Notes under the pieces: model-generated
What the model was told of the DNA's origin: nothing
Database searches by the model: none
What the model saw: the letters and a program-made list of their open reading frames with translations, nothing else
Source of the DNA: Auxenochlorella pyrenoidosa
Taxonomy: Eukaryota; Chlorophyta; Trebouxiophyceae; Chlorellales; Chlorellaceae
Direction: 5' to 3'
Assembly (NCBI GenBank): GCA_001430745.1
Contig: KQ481979.1
Span: 119,561-149,290 of the forward strand
Length of the DNA: 29,730 bases
In this document: piece by piece, positions 1-11,400 of the stretch
Position numbering within the stretch: the stretch's first letter is position 1
Layout: each line of letters begins with the position of its first letter
Translations under genes and position numbers: made by a program

Positions 1-1410
1 CCCCGCGCAGGCGATAACGACTGGTGGAGCAAGCACCGGATCCACCTGGGGGAGAAGAACCCAGAGGGCCTGGAGCTGTCGTATTCGGATGCGCTCGCCT
101 CCTCCACCTTTTGCTTTGCGCTGCCGGGTGATGGGTGGAGCGCGAGGTTGGAGGATTCGATACAGCACGGGTGCGCTGGACTCGCGAGAGGAGGAGTGAA
201 AAGGGGGACGGACGCCCCAGGGTGTGCCTGGGCACTCGGTGGCTGGGGGTCGTGAAGCACTTACGGTGCATGCGCAACGGTGTGCATGCGATGACCACGG
301 TGTGACTGCCCATGCGCTGGAAGCAGAGCAGCCTCGACCCCCCTCCCTGCATCCCTGTCATGCAGCTGCATCCCGGTCATCATCCAGGACAACGTGCACC
401 TGGCCTTTGAGTCCATCCTGGACTTCCCCTCCTTCGCCCTGCGCATCCCGCAAGCCGACATGGAGCGCGTGCCCGACATACTGCTGGCGGTGCCCCCCGA
501 GAAGGTGGCGGAGCTGCAGCGCGGCCTGGCCAGAGTGTGGCGCAGGTGCGAGGCATGGCGGCGCGGCATCCGGTCAGAGAATCTGCGCCTGCCCCGGCAG
601 CATCTGGACCACATCGCTTGTATATGGGCCGGTGGTGGCATGCCCCCACTCCTGGCTGCAGCATGGGTCGACAGCGTTGGGCAAAGCGTGAGCAGAGGTG
701 CCCTCATTTCACAGTCGCCCTCAGCGTGCGCCGGCAGTCCCTTGGCCCCCCGCCCCCCCCCGCAGGTTTGCCTACTCTGGGTACAAGCCCTACCTGGCGG
801 AGACGCTGCGTCAACGCAAGTGAGGGGCCTGGCGCAGCGTGGGCGGGGGTTGCGCCGGGACAGGCTGCACCTGGTCAGCCAGCCCACTACCACTTGCCGA
901 CCATAGCTGGCTCAACACCTTGTACCGGCCTCCCTTTGTTTCGCCCCTGCCCGGTGGCAGAACATATCAGGAGGAGCTGGCAAACAACCCAGAGGGCAAC
1001 CAGTCAGAGGGGCCCGAGGCGCTGCGGCCGCTGGTTGATTATGACCCCGCGCAGGGGGATGCTCTTGAGGTGGGCAGCGCCAATCGGCGGCTAGGCAGGC
1101 ATGCACACCGGGGGGGCATGCCGGCTGCTAGTTTTTGGGGCTGCAGCTCTCAAGGCAAGCATGGTAGGAGGCAAGAAGAGGAAGGAGCGGCAGGTGGCCG
1201 ATGGCGACTCATGACTGCTGCTTGCGGCCTCCCCTGCAGACCATCTTTGCTTGGCTGCACTCCCGCATATCCCACACGCGGGGCTCGGCAGGAGAGCAGA
1301 GCAGCAGCGGTGGTACCAGCAGCGGCAGAGGCAGGGCCAAGGGCAGCAGAAAGGCGGCACGCGCAAGAGCACGCGACGCAGCGCATGCTGAGCAGCATGC
1401 CCTTCTGTAG
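1..1410 (+). CDS. Exostosin-like glycosyltransferase (GT47 family), C-terminal part
   Basis: The 5' part lies left of the window. Visible exons: 1-170, 366-545, 766-819, 961-1069 and 1240-1410, all with GT-AG introns and matching phases; the stop is TAG at 1408-1410. The first exon reads GDNDWWSKHRIHLG, then YSDAL, then FCFALPGDGWSARLEDSI. Across the 171-365 intron this continues as HGCIPVIIQDNVHLAFE, followed by a segment resembling the LPFE..LDW stretch. This is the nucleotide-sugar binding core of GT47 exostosins (fC..P.Gdg.s.Rl...i..GCIPVii.d). Family knowledge: GT47 enzymes are Golgi type II membrane proteins that add sugars to cell-wall polysaccharides or glycoproteins; the sugar cannot be read from this piece. 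The tail after about 1290 is low-complexity Ser/Gly/Arg/Ala and probably disordered. The N-terminal anchor is not in the window. Confidence 0.9.
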
Positions 1411-2087
1411 GTATACAACCTACCACCCCTCGCAGGTGTTCTTTGATTGATTCTTTCTTTGATTGAAGCTGCCGGGCCGCAGGCGGGTCGACGGTGTGGG
1501 GATTTACAGATCGAGGGGCCTGGTGTGGTGGGCGGGTCTGCTGGAACTAAAAGCTTTAAGTGCGGCTGGGAAATAGCAGCCATGGGGCGATGAAACGCAG
1601 GGAGGAGCGCATGGCAATTGTACACGGGAGGGTAGGGCTGATAAAATGACACGACGCGCAACTAGGGACGAGTAGTACCTCGTGCGTTGGGTGCAGCGGG
1701 ATCATGAAACCAGGAGAATTGGGATAGGGGCCGGAAAACTGGTGCTAGGTTCATGCAACAAAACAGCCAAGTGAAAAGAGGTGGGGGGGAGGGGGCGCTG
1801 AAAGACTGGCGGTGGGAAAACGGGCAGCATGCATCCAGTGGGGGGCGTGCATGGGGCCAAAACGTCGGGGGCGCAGCTAGAAAGTCCGGTCCCCCAGCGA
1901 GTGTGTGGTGAACTGTGCTGTGCATTGGGTCAACGCAGGAGGCTAGGCCGCTAGGAGGGGTGCAGAGCGTTCAGTTGGCAGTCTGTGCCCGTGCTGGGCA
2001 CCCGCGGAAAGAATGGGGTAGGCGCGCGGCAGGTGCCGGGCGGCCTGTGCTTTGACGTGCGTAATGAAGAGACGTGTTCATCGCGCC
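1411..2087. other. Convergent 3' region, no gene seen
   Basis: This stretch separates the stop of the GT47 gene (+) from the stop of the next gene (-) and should hold both 3' UTRs. I see no conserved protein in any frame. On the minus strand a TGTAA motif lies at 1504-1508, about 580 bases past the stop of the minus gene, which is far for a polyadenylation signal. No TGTAA was seen on the plus strand just after 1410. Confidence 0.6.
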
Positions 2088-5000
2088 TCATGCTGTGATG
2101 ACAGCAGACGGCGCCTCGACCTGGGCATCCTTGGCTTCAGCCTGGGCCTCGGCGGCGGCGGCGGCAGCGGCGGCAACAGCCAGCGCCTCGCGCCGTTCCT
2201 CCAGCAACCGCTGCTCCTGCTCCGCGGCCAGGTACTCCTCGTGCAGCTGGGCAAAGAACTGGCGGCCCTGCTCCGCGCCTGCAGGACGCGCACGGGAGGT
2301 GAGAGGGGGGCATGATGGTCAGCGTCCGGGGGGGAGGGGAAGGGGGGGGGCCCGCGAGCTACTAAGCCTCCTCAGGTCTCAAGGCAATTTTGCCGGGCTT
2401 GCTGGCCGGCTGTCAGGCAGCTGCTCAGAGAGCGGAGGGCATAGCTGGCCCTCACCAAGCCAGTCGTAGACAGACCGCAGGGCCTGGCGCGCCTCCAGCT
2501 TGGCAGCACGCAGATGGCCCGCTCCCGGTGCTGCCTCTGGCGCGGCGTCGGGCTGCGGCAGCATCGGGGGCACAGCTGTCCGGGGCGGCGCCAGGCGAAG
2601 GCCTGTGGTACTGGGCAGCGCGAGCTGTGCGCCGATGGCCACGGCAGTGGGAGCTGCCGGCAGAATGTTGTTGCTGACAGCGGGGGTGGCGGGTGCTGCC
2701 GCAGCAGCAACGCCGGCGGCACCGGCGCCGCCGTCGCTGGTCATGCTGCCAGCGTCGGCACCGTCGCCGGGCTGCCCCTGTGGCAACGCCGGGCGCAGCT
2801 CCAGCTCCAGGTTGCTGGCCAGGCAGTTGGCTGGGCAGCCGTCCTTGTGCTCCAGCCGGGCGACGTGCAGGGGCATGGTGCAGCGGCCCAGCACAACCAG
2901 CTCCGCGGTCCACTGGGCCAGGTAGGTGCGGACGCCCTGGGGCGCGTGCGGCGCCGTCTCGGTGAACAGGCGCCCCCCCGAGGAGGCCGAGTCGCGCCAG
3001 GTGTGCGCCTGCCAGTGCGACCGCATGGCGGGGTCCACCAGCGCAAACACGGTGCGCCCGCTGCGCAGCACGCGCTCGCACAGCACGCCCTGCCTGCAGG
3101 CCGGGGAGGGCGGCGGCGCGGGGAGGTGCGGGGCCACGGCCGGTCAGCAGGTGGGCAACCGTTCTGACTGGCATTGTGCAGCGACGCGACTCACAGCACT
3201 GGCCAGGGGGGAAGGTGGTGGCCAGCACAGGTCAACGCATGCACCGCCCCGCACAGGCACAGAGCGCTGGCCGGAAACGACAGGCCGCAGGCCCGGCTGG
3301 GCGAGTGCACATTGAGGCTGGGTGCGGGAGCGGGGCCCGATCCTCACCCCTGGTAGTCGCGCACAGCCTCCAGGTACGAGCGCCGCTCGTCCACCCCCAT
3401 GTCGCGCCAGGGCCGCGGCAGCTGCGGCGCGCGGCTGCTGCACCCAGCCTCCTGCCCCGCCGGCGTCGCCGCCTCCTCGGTCAGCAGCTCAGCGACATAC
3501 CTGCCGTCGCTGCTGCTGCCGCTGCCGGCGCTGGCGCTGCTGCTGGCGCAGAGCTGCAGCTGCGGGGCCGGCTGCGCCAGCAGCGCCGTGGCCGCCGATC
3601 CGCTGCTGCTAGCCAGCATGGCCGGCGCGTGCTCCTCAACCTCCTTCACCGCTTCCTCCTCTCCCTCTTCATCATCCTCCCAGAGTTCCTCCTCCTCCTC
3701 CTCCTCCTCCTCAACCGCCTCGCTGCTGCTGCTGCTGGCAGTGGCCTGCATGAGCTGCGGCGCCTGCCCCTTGGGGTCGGCAAAGAAGCTGGCAATCAGC
3801 TCCTCCATCTCCTCGGAAGACATGCGGTCGGTGGGGGCGGGCCCCGCCGCCGGCGACACAGCCGCGCCGCCGGGCTCAGAAACCGCCGCCAGCTCGCTGC
3901 TGCTGGCGGCGCTGCCGCCAGCGGCGGCCTCCAGGCGCTGCCGCGCCGCCTGCATGAGCAGGGCGCGCCGCTCGCGCTGCGCCTGCTCCGCAGACAGCTT
4001 CTCGTACCGCTCCTCCAGTTGCATCCACTGCAGGGTGGGGCGGCCGGAGGCAGGCAAAATTGATTTAATTGGGTCGCCAGACATGATGCGCACGCGGTAG
4101 TGCCACTAGGCATTGCATCCAAAGTTCTGGCAGGCACCTGTTCCTGGCTGCGGCATCAGCTGGGAACTGCACTATACGGGTCCCCTCCTCACCTGCCAGC
4201 GCTCCTCCAGCCGAGCACGGAACTGGAGCCACTCGCCAGAGGCGGTGGCGTCGGCGGTCCAGGGCTTGAGCGTCAGATTGTCCACCAGGCAGTTGGCTGC
4301 GGCCAGGGGTGGGGCCAGTGACAGCTCGGCACAGGCACAGGGCAGCGACACCAGTGCGGGCTGTGGCAGCAGTTGACATGGCCCAGGCCAGGCCATGCTG
4401 TGCGCAGTGCCCTACGCAAGCCCTGCTTCCTGTCGGCTGGCCCCGCCGCCAGCCGCGCCCGCCCACCTGGGCAGCCGTCTGCGCAGAGCACGTCGACAAA
4501 GTCGGGCAGCTCGCCGCCCACGTGGATCCGCTCCGCCGTCAGCACGTGCAGCTGCACCACCTCGTCCTCATCCTCCTCCTCATCGTCATATTCCCCCTGC
4601 TGCTCGCCCAGGCCCTGCGGGCGCCGCGCTGCGCCGTACATGCTCTCCGGGTCGGTGAAGCCGTCGGGCTGGCGGCCGCGCCGGCTGCCCACCAGCCCCT
4701 CCACCGGGTGCTCCGTCCAGCTGTAGTCGCGCCACACGCGCACCATCTCGGGCTCCACCAGCGCCTGCACCGCGCGCCCGCTGCCGTCCACGTCGAAGAA
4801 CTCCAGCACCACGCCGCGGCTGCGGGGCCGAGGGGGGAGGGGGGCAGGTAGAGATGAGGGCGAGATCAAGGCGCAGCGAGCGTGAAGCGCCATGCGGTGT
4901 ATGTGGTAAGTTGGCGTGCTGGCTCGGGCCGGGCACAGGCCGTCGCTGCAGCATGTCCGCGTGCAGCGCTGCCAATATGCAGGGTTTCCAAGCGGGCTGG

Positions 5001-5767
5001 GCGCGCACCCGTGGTACTCGCGCACCGCCTCGAGGTAGGCCGCCCGCTCAGCCTGGCCCATGCGCTCCCACCTGCGGCCCAGGAGGGCAGGTGCCAGGTG
5101 AGATGCACGGCAGCATGGAAAGAGGGTGGAATCTGGGAATGCTGCAAGCAACCAAGAACAAGCAGACCCGGCAGGTGCTGCTCCCCAGCAACGAATCCTC
5201 GCACACCGGCCGCCCAGCGTGCAGCCAGCCTGGCGGCGCCGGCGCTACAACCATCCCGGGCCTCCAGACCCGAACTCACGGCTTAGGCAGCTGCGGTGCT
5301 TTCTTCACCACTGCATCGCTGGGTGCCAAGGGTGCCAGAGTAGAAGCAGCAGGGATGGGGCCTGCAGGGCGGCGCTGTCGTGGCTGGCGAGAGGCTGGTG
5401 CCGCACCGCTGGCGGGTGGCCGGCTGGGGCTATCCGCGCGCGCCGCAACCCTGAGCGCCCGCGTCCTGCACATGATAGAGCATACACTGTTAGAATTGGG
5501 TGCCGGAAGCGCCGCAGGCTGCAGATTGGCGGCTGACCGAGCAGCCCACACAAGGCTCCCCAGCTCGGCTTGCCTGGGCTCCGAAAGCAAGCCACGACCA
5601 GGCCTGACGGCCGTGGCGGCGGTCGCGGCCAGCATCGTGCAGGATATCACCACAATTGTGTCCGCCGGCTTCACTACAACCGGGGCCATCAGGGCACGCG
5701 CAGCAGGCCGCAGGCGGGGGGGTGTTCGCACACGGCCAAGCATGCTGGCTTGCTCTTTCGCGATCAT
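2088..5767 (-). CDS. Unrecognised protein with a tandemly duplicated ~130-180-residue module
   Basis: Seven exons in transcription order: 5767-5280, 5071-5009, 4819-4467, 4296-4193, 4027-3348, 3093-2456, 2278-2088. The sum is 2517 bases, or 838 residues plus TGA. I do not recognise the family. Two copies of one module are visible. Copy A (about residues 159-338) runs from LPKPWERM through YLEAVREYHG and VEPEMVRVW to DGCPANCLVDNLTL. Copy B (about 538-668) runs from LPRPWRDM through YLEAVRDYQG and VDPAMRSHW to DGCPANCLASNLEL. The intron inside the Gly codon after REYH/RDYQ has the same place and phase in both copies, so the gene probably grew by internal duplication. Acidic runs sit in the loop of copy A and before copy B. 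The C-terminus is an Ala/Glu/Gln-rich, probably helical segment. The Arg/Ala-rich N-terminus could be a transit peptide. ATG 5767 is assumed as the start; MLGRV (5743) is an alternative. Confidence 0.85.
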
Positions 5768-6134
5768 TCGTCGATCTCACATGCCACAAGCGGCCGATAA
5801 GCCACTCGGACAGCAGGAGACGCAGCAGACCCGCCTCAGGGGCTCATGCCGAGTCTGTTCCTCGCTCGCTCATCCAGAAACGTGTCTTGGGAGGAAATTG
5901 GCATGATTGGGCCGGCGAACGAGCAGCGCTTTCGCTTAGCTGGCAGTCCCCAGCTCCCGCCAGCCACTACTTCCCCTTGCACCCAGCACAGAGCCGCGGT
6001 GCATTGCTCTCCTGCTGAATGCGCACAACAGCAGCAGTCAGCTCATCCTTGATACTGCGGGCTGTGTCTTTCTGTACATTTTCAGCAAAATTGGGCAGTA
6101 CATGGCCACGCTCAGCATCCTGCTGCTGGCACCA
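5768..6134. promoter_or_regulatory. Spacer between two minus-strand genes
   Basis: This spacer holds the 3' UTR of the SNAPC4-like gene and the upstream region of the duplicated-module gene. No TGTAA or recognisable promoter motif was seen. The assignment rests only on position between a stop codon and a start codon. Confidence 0.4.
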
Positions 6135-8410
6135 TTATGCCTCCCCAGCCAGCGCTGCTGCGCGGGCTGAGGGCCGCCGCCGCCGCACAGGACGCTGCGC
6201 CTGCTGCTCATTCTGAGGCCCGCCCTGCGCCTGGTGCTGCTCTTCCTGCCGCTCGGGAAGCTCGGCTTGCTGCCGTGTCTGCTGCGTCGGCTCCTGCCCT
6301 GCGCCGCCTGCGTGGTCTGCCATGGCACCTGCTGCTGGCTCAGTGGTGGCGGCGCCCGGCCAGGGCGTGCCTGGACCGGTGATGAGGCGCGCTCCAGGGT
6401 CCAGCTCCCCCGCCTCTGCCGCCTCGGCTGCTGCGTCCAGCCACTCCACCGTCTCCTCTGCCAGCTGGCAGCGCAAAGCGCGCGTCTCGCCCGCGTAGCG
6501 CACCGAGTGCGCCCGCAGGCGGGCCGCCCATGCCGTGATGCGCCCGCGGTACATGCGCCCCGCGCCGCTGGCCTCGTCCTCCACCCACCACACGCCCACC
6601 AGCTGTCCCACCGCCTCGCTGGGGGAGCACGGCATGACGTCGCTTGTCGGCGCCGGCGGCGCAGGCAGAAGCTCCGGCTCGGTCGCTGGCGCTGCCGCCG
6701 TCGGCGACGCCCCTTCTGCTGCCGCTGCTGCTGCTGCTGCATCCAGACGGTGCTGGTCCTCTCCGTCTGTTTCACTGTCAAAGCGCCGCTGTCGCCGCTT
6801 GCGCTGCGGCCGCTGGGAGACCGGGACGGCTGGTGCCTGATCCTGCTCCGCTGCCGCCGCAGGCTCGCCTGGCCCGTGCTCCCGCTGCTCACAGGCGTCG
6901 GCTTGCGCCTCACCAGCCTCCTGATCCTGCTCCCCCCCATCCGCGTTGCCCGCCGATGCCGACGCAGAGCGGCGCTGCTTCCGGCCCTTGCCCTTGCCGC
7001 CGCCCTCGCCGCCCGCTTTGCGCTTCTTGGGCTTGCTGGCCTGCCTGCAGGCAGCACAGGGTGCAGCCATTACAGGGTGACAATAGCGGAAGCCAAGTGA
7101 CGGACCCGGGCTTGCTGTGTTGCCGGCAATGCTTGCCTGGTGGCAACCCTGCCAGGGCAAGCCAGGGCAGGCAAGCAGGCAGGCAGGCAGGGCAGGCAGG
7201 CACCCGCAGGCACCCGGCCCCGGTGCTCACCCCGAGGTGAGGGCCTTCCACCGCGTGGCGCACTGCTTGTCGGTGCGCCCCGGCAGGTGCGCCGCCACGG
7301 CAGACCACTTGACCCGCCCATCCTCCTGCAGCACAAGTGTGGGTGGGTGTCTGTGGGACTGACTGAACATCAGGGCACCCCCCGGGCCTGGCCCGATTGT
7401 GTGTGTGTGGGCGGGTTGGGTTGGCGGGGGAATGCACAGTTGCAGCCCCAGGGGTGGGCAGGGTGCCCCATGCCCCCCGTCTTGCCGGCAGGACGGGAGC
7501 AAGCGGGCCGCTTGCTGGCCGGGCGTGGAAGCGCCCCGCAGGACGGCCCGATCAGAGCCGGCGCGCCGCCCTGCTGGGGCAGCCCGCTGTTGGTGCAGCC
7601 CTTGCTGCATTAAGTAGTGTGCAGCCGGCCGCTGCACCTGCGTGTGCTCCTGCGCCAGCTCCAGCAGCTCCTGCTCCTCTGCCTTGCCCCAGGGCTGCCA
7701 CGCCGTCACCTCTGCATCGCATCGCACAGCATGGTCACGGCCGTTGTTGCGGGGAAGGAGAAGCATGGCATCTGGCACAGCTGTCTGGGCAGGGAGCTTG
7801 CAATGTCCGGCATGCGTGCCAGGCGGCGGCAGACCACTGCAGGAGACGCCAGCATGCTGGCAGTGCAACGGCCGTGTTGGCTTCCAATGCATGACCAGTG
7901 CCGGAATGCCAACTTTTTCAAGTGCTGAGGTGCAGCCTCAGGCAGGGACAGGCATCCAGCAGGCCGGCAGAAGCCCCGAAGCACGGCCCACAACCACCCA
8001 ACATGACCCCCAACCCGCCCACTCACCGGGGTTGAGCACATTCATGTAGCGCTCGCGGCACTGCACATCCGTGCGCCCGGGCACCAGCTTTGCCACCAGG
8101 CTCCACTTGCGGCCGTGCAGCGCCATGGCCTGCATGGGTGGGGCGGGCAAGGCCGTGCTGCCAGCAGATTCCCCTGGTGGCAGCCATACCAGGCCGGCTG
8201 GAAGCGCAGAGGCGAGGCGGAGACGGCGTAGGGCGAGAGTGCTGCATGCCCGGATCCGGGGCTGTAGCACGCGCAGCTGCAGCTGCAGCACCCAGCCGCC
8301 TGTCACCCCCCCTCCCCCCCCGCGCCCCCCCCCCGCCCCAACCCCCACCCCACCCCACCCCACCCACGCACACAAAAACGCGACGGCCAAACACACACAC
8401 GCACGCCACC

Positions 8411-8442
<32 letters not shown>

Positions 8443-11400
8443 CAGAGACACACACACTCAGCCACCCCACCCCCACCTTGAGCAGCGCGTCGTCCTCCCC
8501 CTGGCTCCACTTGCCCCTGCGGGCCTGCGCGCCGCGCTGCGCGTGCCGCCGCCAGATGTGCATCAGCTGGTCGGCCTCCCACCCGCCGCCAAACTCCTCG
8601 GCGATGCGCTGCAGGGAGAGGGGGGGTGGGTGGGGGAGCCCAGACCCGTAGAGGCACAGCATCCAGGCGAGTTGCCGATGCAGGCGCATGACACCTGCCT
8701 GATGCCGACGCAACCTCGGGCCACCCAGGATGTGTGCGCCACACCGAGCCTGAGCTAGCAACGGCAGGTAGTGAGCAGTTGCAGGCGCAGACGGGAGCTC
8801 CCTCAGCCCGCCTCTGAACGCCCAGCAGGCGCTCACCTGTCACCCACCCACCCACCCACCCACCCGCAGCAACCCACACCAACCCACACGAGCACACCTT
8901 CCACGAGCCGCCATGCTTGGCGACCAGCACCGACAGGCGCGCAATGCCCTCCTGCGCCTCAAACTGGCGCGACTCCTTGGCGGCGGCCATCACCAGCTGC
9001 TGGTGGCGCTGCAGGCAGGAGAGGGGCGGGCGCACGCCGCCGCCGCGGAGGGCCGCCAGGTCGCGGCTCACCGCGTCCCACTGGGGGGGGGGGGGGGGCA
9101 CGCGCGCTGAGACCCAGGTTCCAGTTGAGTGCAGCGGCTTTCATGGGGACGGGACGAGGGCAGCATGCAGGGAGGGAGCGCCTGCCGCCCATGCGGAGCA
9201 TGCTGCGACGATGCAACACCAGACCGCCGCGCAGAAAGGAGGGGGGGGGGGGGGGGAGGCGAGCGCAGGCCGGGCGCTGGCGGCGCGTTCGGTGCCGGCG
9301 GCGCTGGCGGCACGCACACACACGCAGCGCGGCGCACCTGGCGCTGGCTGTACTGCTGCACAAGCGTCTGCAGGTGGGCATCCTCCTCCCGGCTCCACGG
9401 CTGCTGGCTGCGGGAGGGGAGGGTGCCGTGAGGGCAGCAGCAGGGTGGGCATGCAGAGGGAGGCAAGGAGCGGCATGCACAAAGCTCGCCATGCTTGCAG
9501 GCTGTGGACGGAATCAGAGCGGTGCGGAGAGCCACAGCTGATGGGGGGAACGAGGGAGCGAAGGGGACACAAGCCAGGCAGCAAGGTCGCAGCACTTGCC
9601 CACCCGCCCAGCGGCGCCCCGCCCGGCGCGCCTGAGGCTGGGGGACAGGCAGTTGGCCCACTGCAGGCGGCACTCAGTGGTGGAGCGGTGCAGCCGCGTG
9701 CGCTGCACCAGCCTGGCCCAGTCGTCCTCTCGGAAGCCGGCCGCCAGCTGGCACACCACTGCACCAGCACAGCAGCACAGCGCGGGGTGGGAGGGGGGCG
9801 GCGGATCGGCAGGCCGGCAGCAGGGGCTGGCGCTGCCGCAGCGCAAGCAATATGCGCGGCAGGAGGGCGCAGGCAGCGCAGCCGCGCAGCCACCCTTTTG
9901 AGTCGCTGTACCCGGGCGGGGATGGAAGCAAGCGCAGCAGCTGGCCAGGCATTTCCTCACTCAACCCTACAACCTCCCCAAGGGTGCAACGGCCCGAGCG
10001 GCCCAGTCTGGGCACGTTGCGCCAGCCGCCGTTGCTGCGGCCAGGCCATGCCGGGTGCAGGTGAAGGCCCCCAGGCCACGCGTGCTCTGCCACCCTCGGG
10101 CTGACCTGGCGAGTCCAGGGCCAGGCCTGCGATGCGCTGCTTGCTGGCCTCCAGGTCGGCCAGGCTCACGGCGCCGCCGCTCTCCAGCCGCTGCTGCATC
10201 TCCTGCATCACCTCGTGCAGCTGCACCTCCTGCAAACCAGGCGGCCAGCCAGCGTGCAGCCGGGCAAGAGGGCGTGATGGGGCCAGTGCTCCTGAGATGC
10301 AGGTGCAGGTGCTGGCCAGAAGCCAAGGGGAAGTCGCGGGACACTGCCAGACGGCTGCTGGCCAGTTATTCCGACAGCAGGCGGGATCGCCCAGTAGGGA
10401 CGGTGGTTGACGCCCGGGGCTTCACTTCCTGCCCAAGGGCCGGCCCAACATGTCCACATGCCAGGCTACAGCTGCGGCCCGAAACCTCCACCCAGCTTGC
10501 CTGCACCAGCTGCAGCACGCCCTCGCGCAGCCGCTGCTGCTCCTCCTCGCTCCACCTGCCGCTGCGGAAGCTGCAGACAGTGGGCGCAGGGGCGGCAGCG
10601 CAGCCAGCCCTCGCAACTAGCCAGCGCCTCATAGCAGCGAGCAGTAGCGCGCCCGCGCTCTCGGCTTCAACAGAGCCCACGGGCACCCCGCTGTGCGTGC
10701 AGGGCTGCGGCCGCCGCCCCGAGCACCCACCTGAAGGGCAGGTACTTGAACAGCGGGCGCAGCGTGTCGGCATCCGGGTACGGCGGCAGCTGCTGCCCGC
10801 CATGGCCGCCGCCGCCGGCGCCCGCCCCCCAAAACTGGCTGGTGCCAATGGGCAGCTCCGCCGCAGGCCAGTCGCCGCTGGTAAGGGGCACCGTAGCCAC
10901 TGTGGGGCCCGCGTTCTTGCGGGCGTGCAGCGCTCGCACCTGCGGGAGGCCGACAGGGGTGCATGGGAGGGCGAGCTCAGCGCAGGCAGGCTGTGGCTTG
11001 TCAGCCCCTCTGGATGAGACAAGGAGGCAGCTTGGCAGGAGCAGGGCTGCAAGTCCTGGCAGGCATGCCAGCAGGCAGGCTCCGCATCAGACACAGAGAG
11101 TGTGCTTGTTGCAGCTGCAGGGCCGCAGCTGCGAGTGCACGGCACGGGATCGGCGCAGGCTGCTTGCACACCTGCTGCTGCAGTGCAGCGTTGCGGTCGA
11201 TCGCACGGTCAGTGGAAGCAAGCAGGCGGCGCAGGCGGCCCTGCAGCTGCCTGTTGGCTTCCAGAGCCGACCGTACTGCTTCCACCTTGCTGGTCGTCTG
11301 GGCGGCAGCGGCAGCTGCCTCTGCCTCTGCCTCCGCCGCTGCCAGCGCTGCCTGAGCCTCTGCTGCCAGCTCGGCCTTGGTGCTGCGACGCCTCCGCCCA

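Noticed and set aside
1504..1508. TGTAA on the minus strand as the polyadenylation signal of the duplicated-module gene
   Set aside because: It lies about 580 bases past the stop, too far to claim without transcript evidence.
3176..4063. Long plus-strand open frame opposite the duplicated-module gene
   Set aside because: It is the shadow of the minus-strand exons: low-complexity Arg/Leu/Gly composition, no family signature, and it crosses the real introns.
8841..8866. Telomere-like repeat
   Set aside because: The unit is GGGT, not the plant/algal TTTAGGG, and it lies inside an intron of a conserved gene.
7938..9101. One long minus-strand open frame across the Rb-Rc region of the SNAPC4-like gene
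   Set aside because: It reads through two introns. The conserved Myb repeats need the spliced exons 9080-8898, 8608-8477 and 8129-8027.
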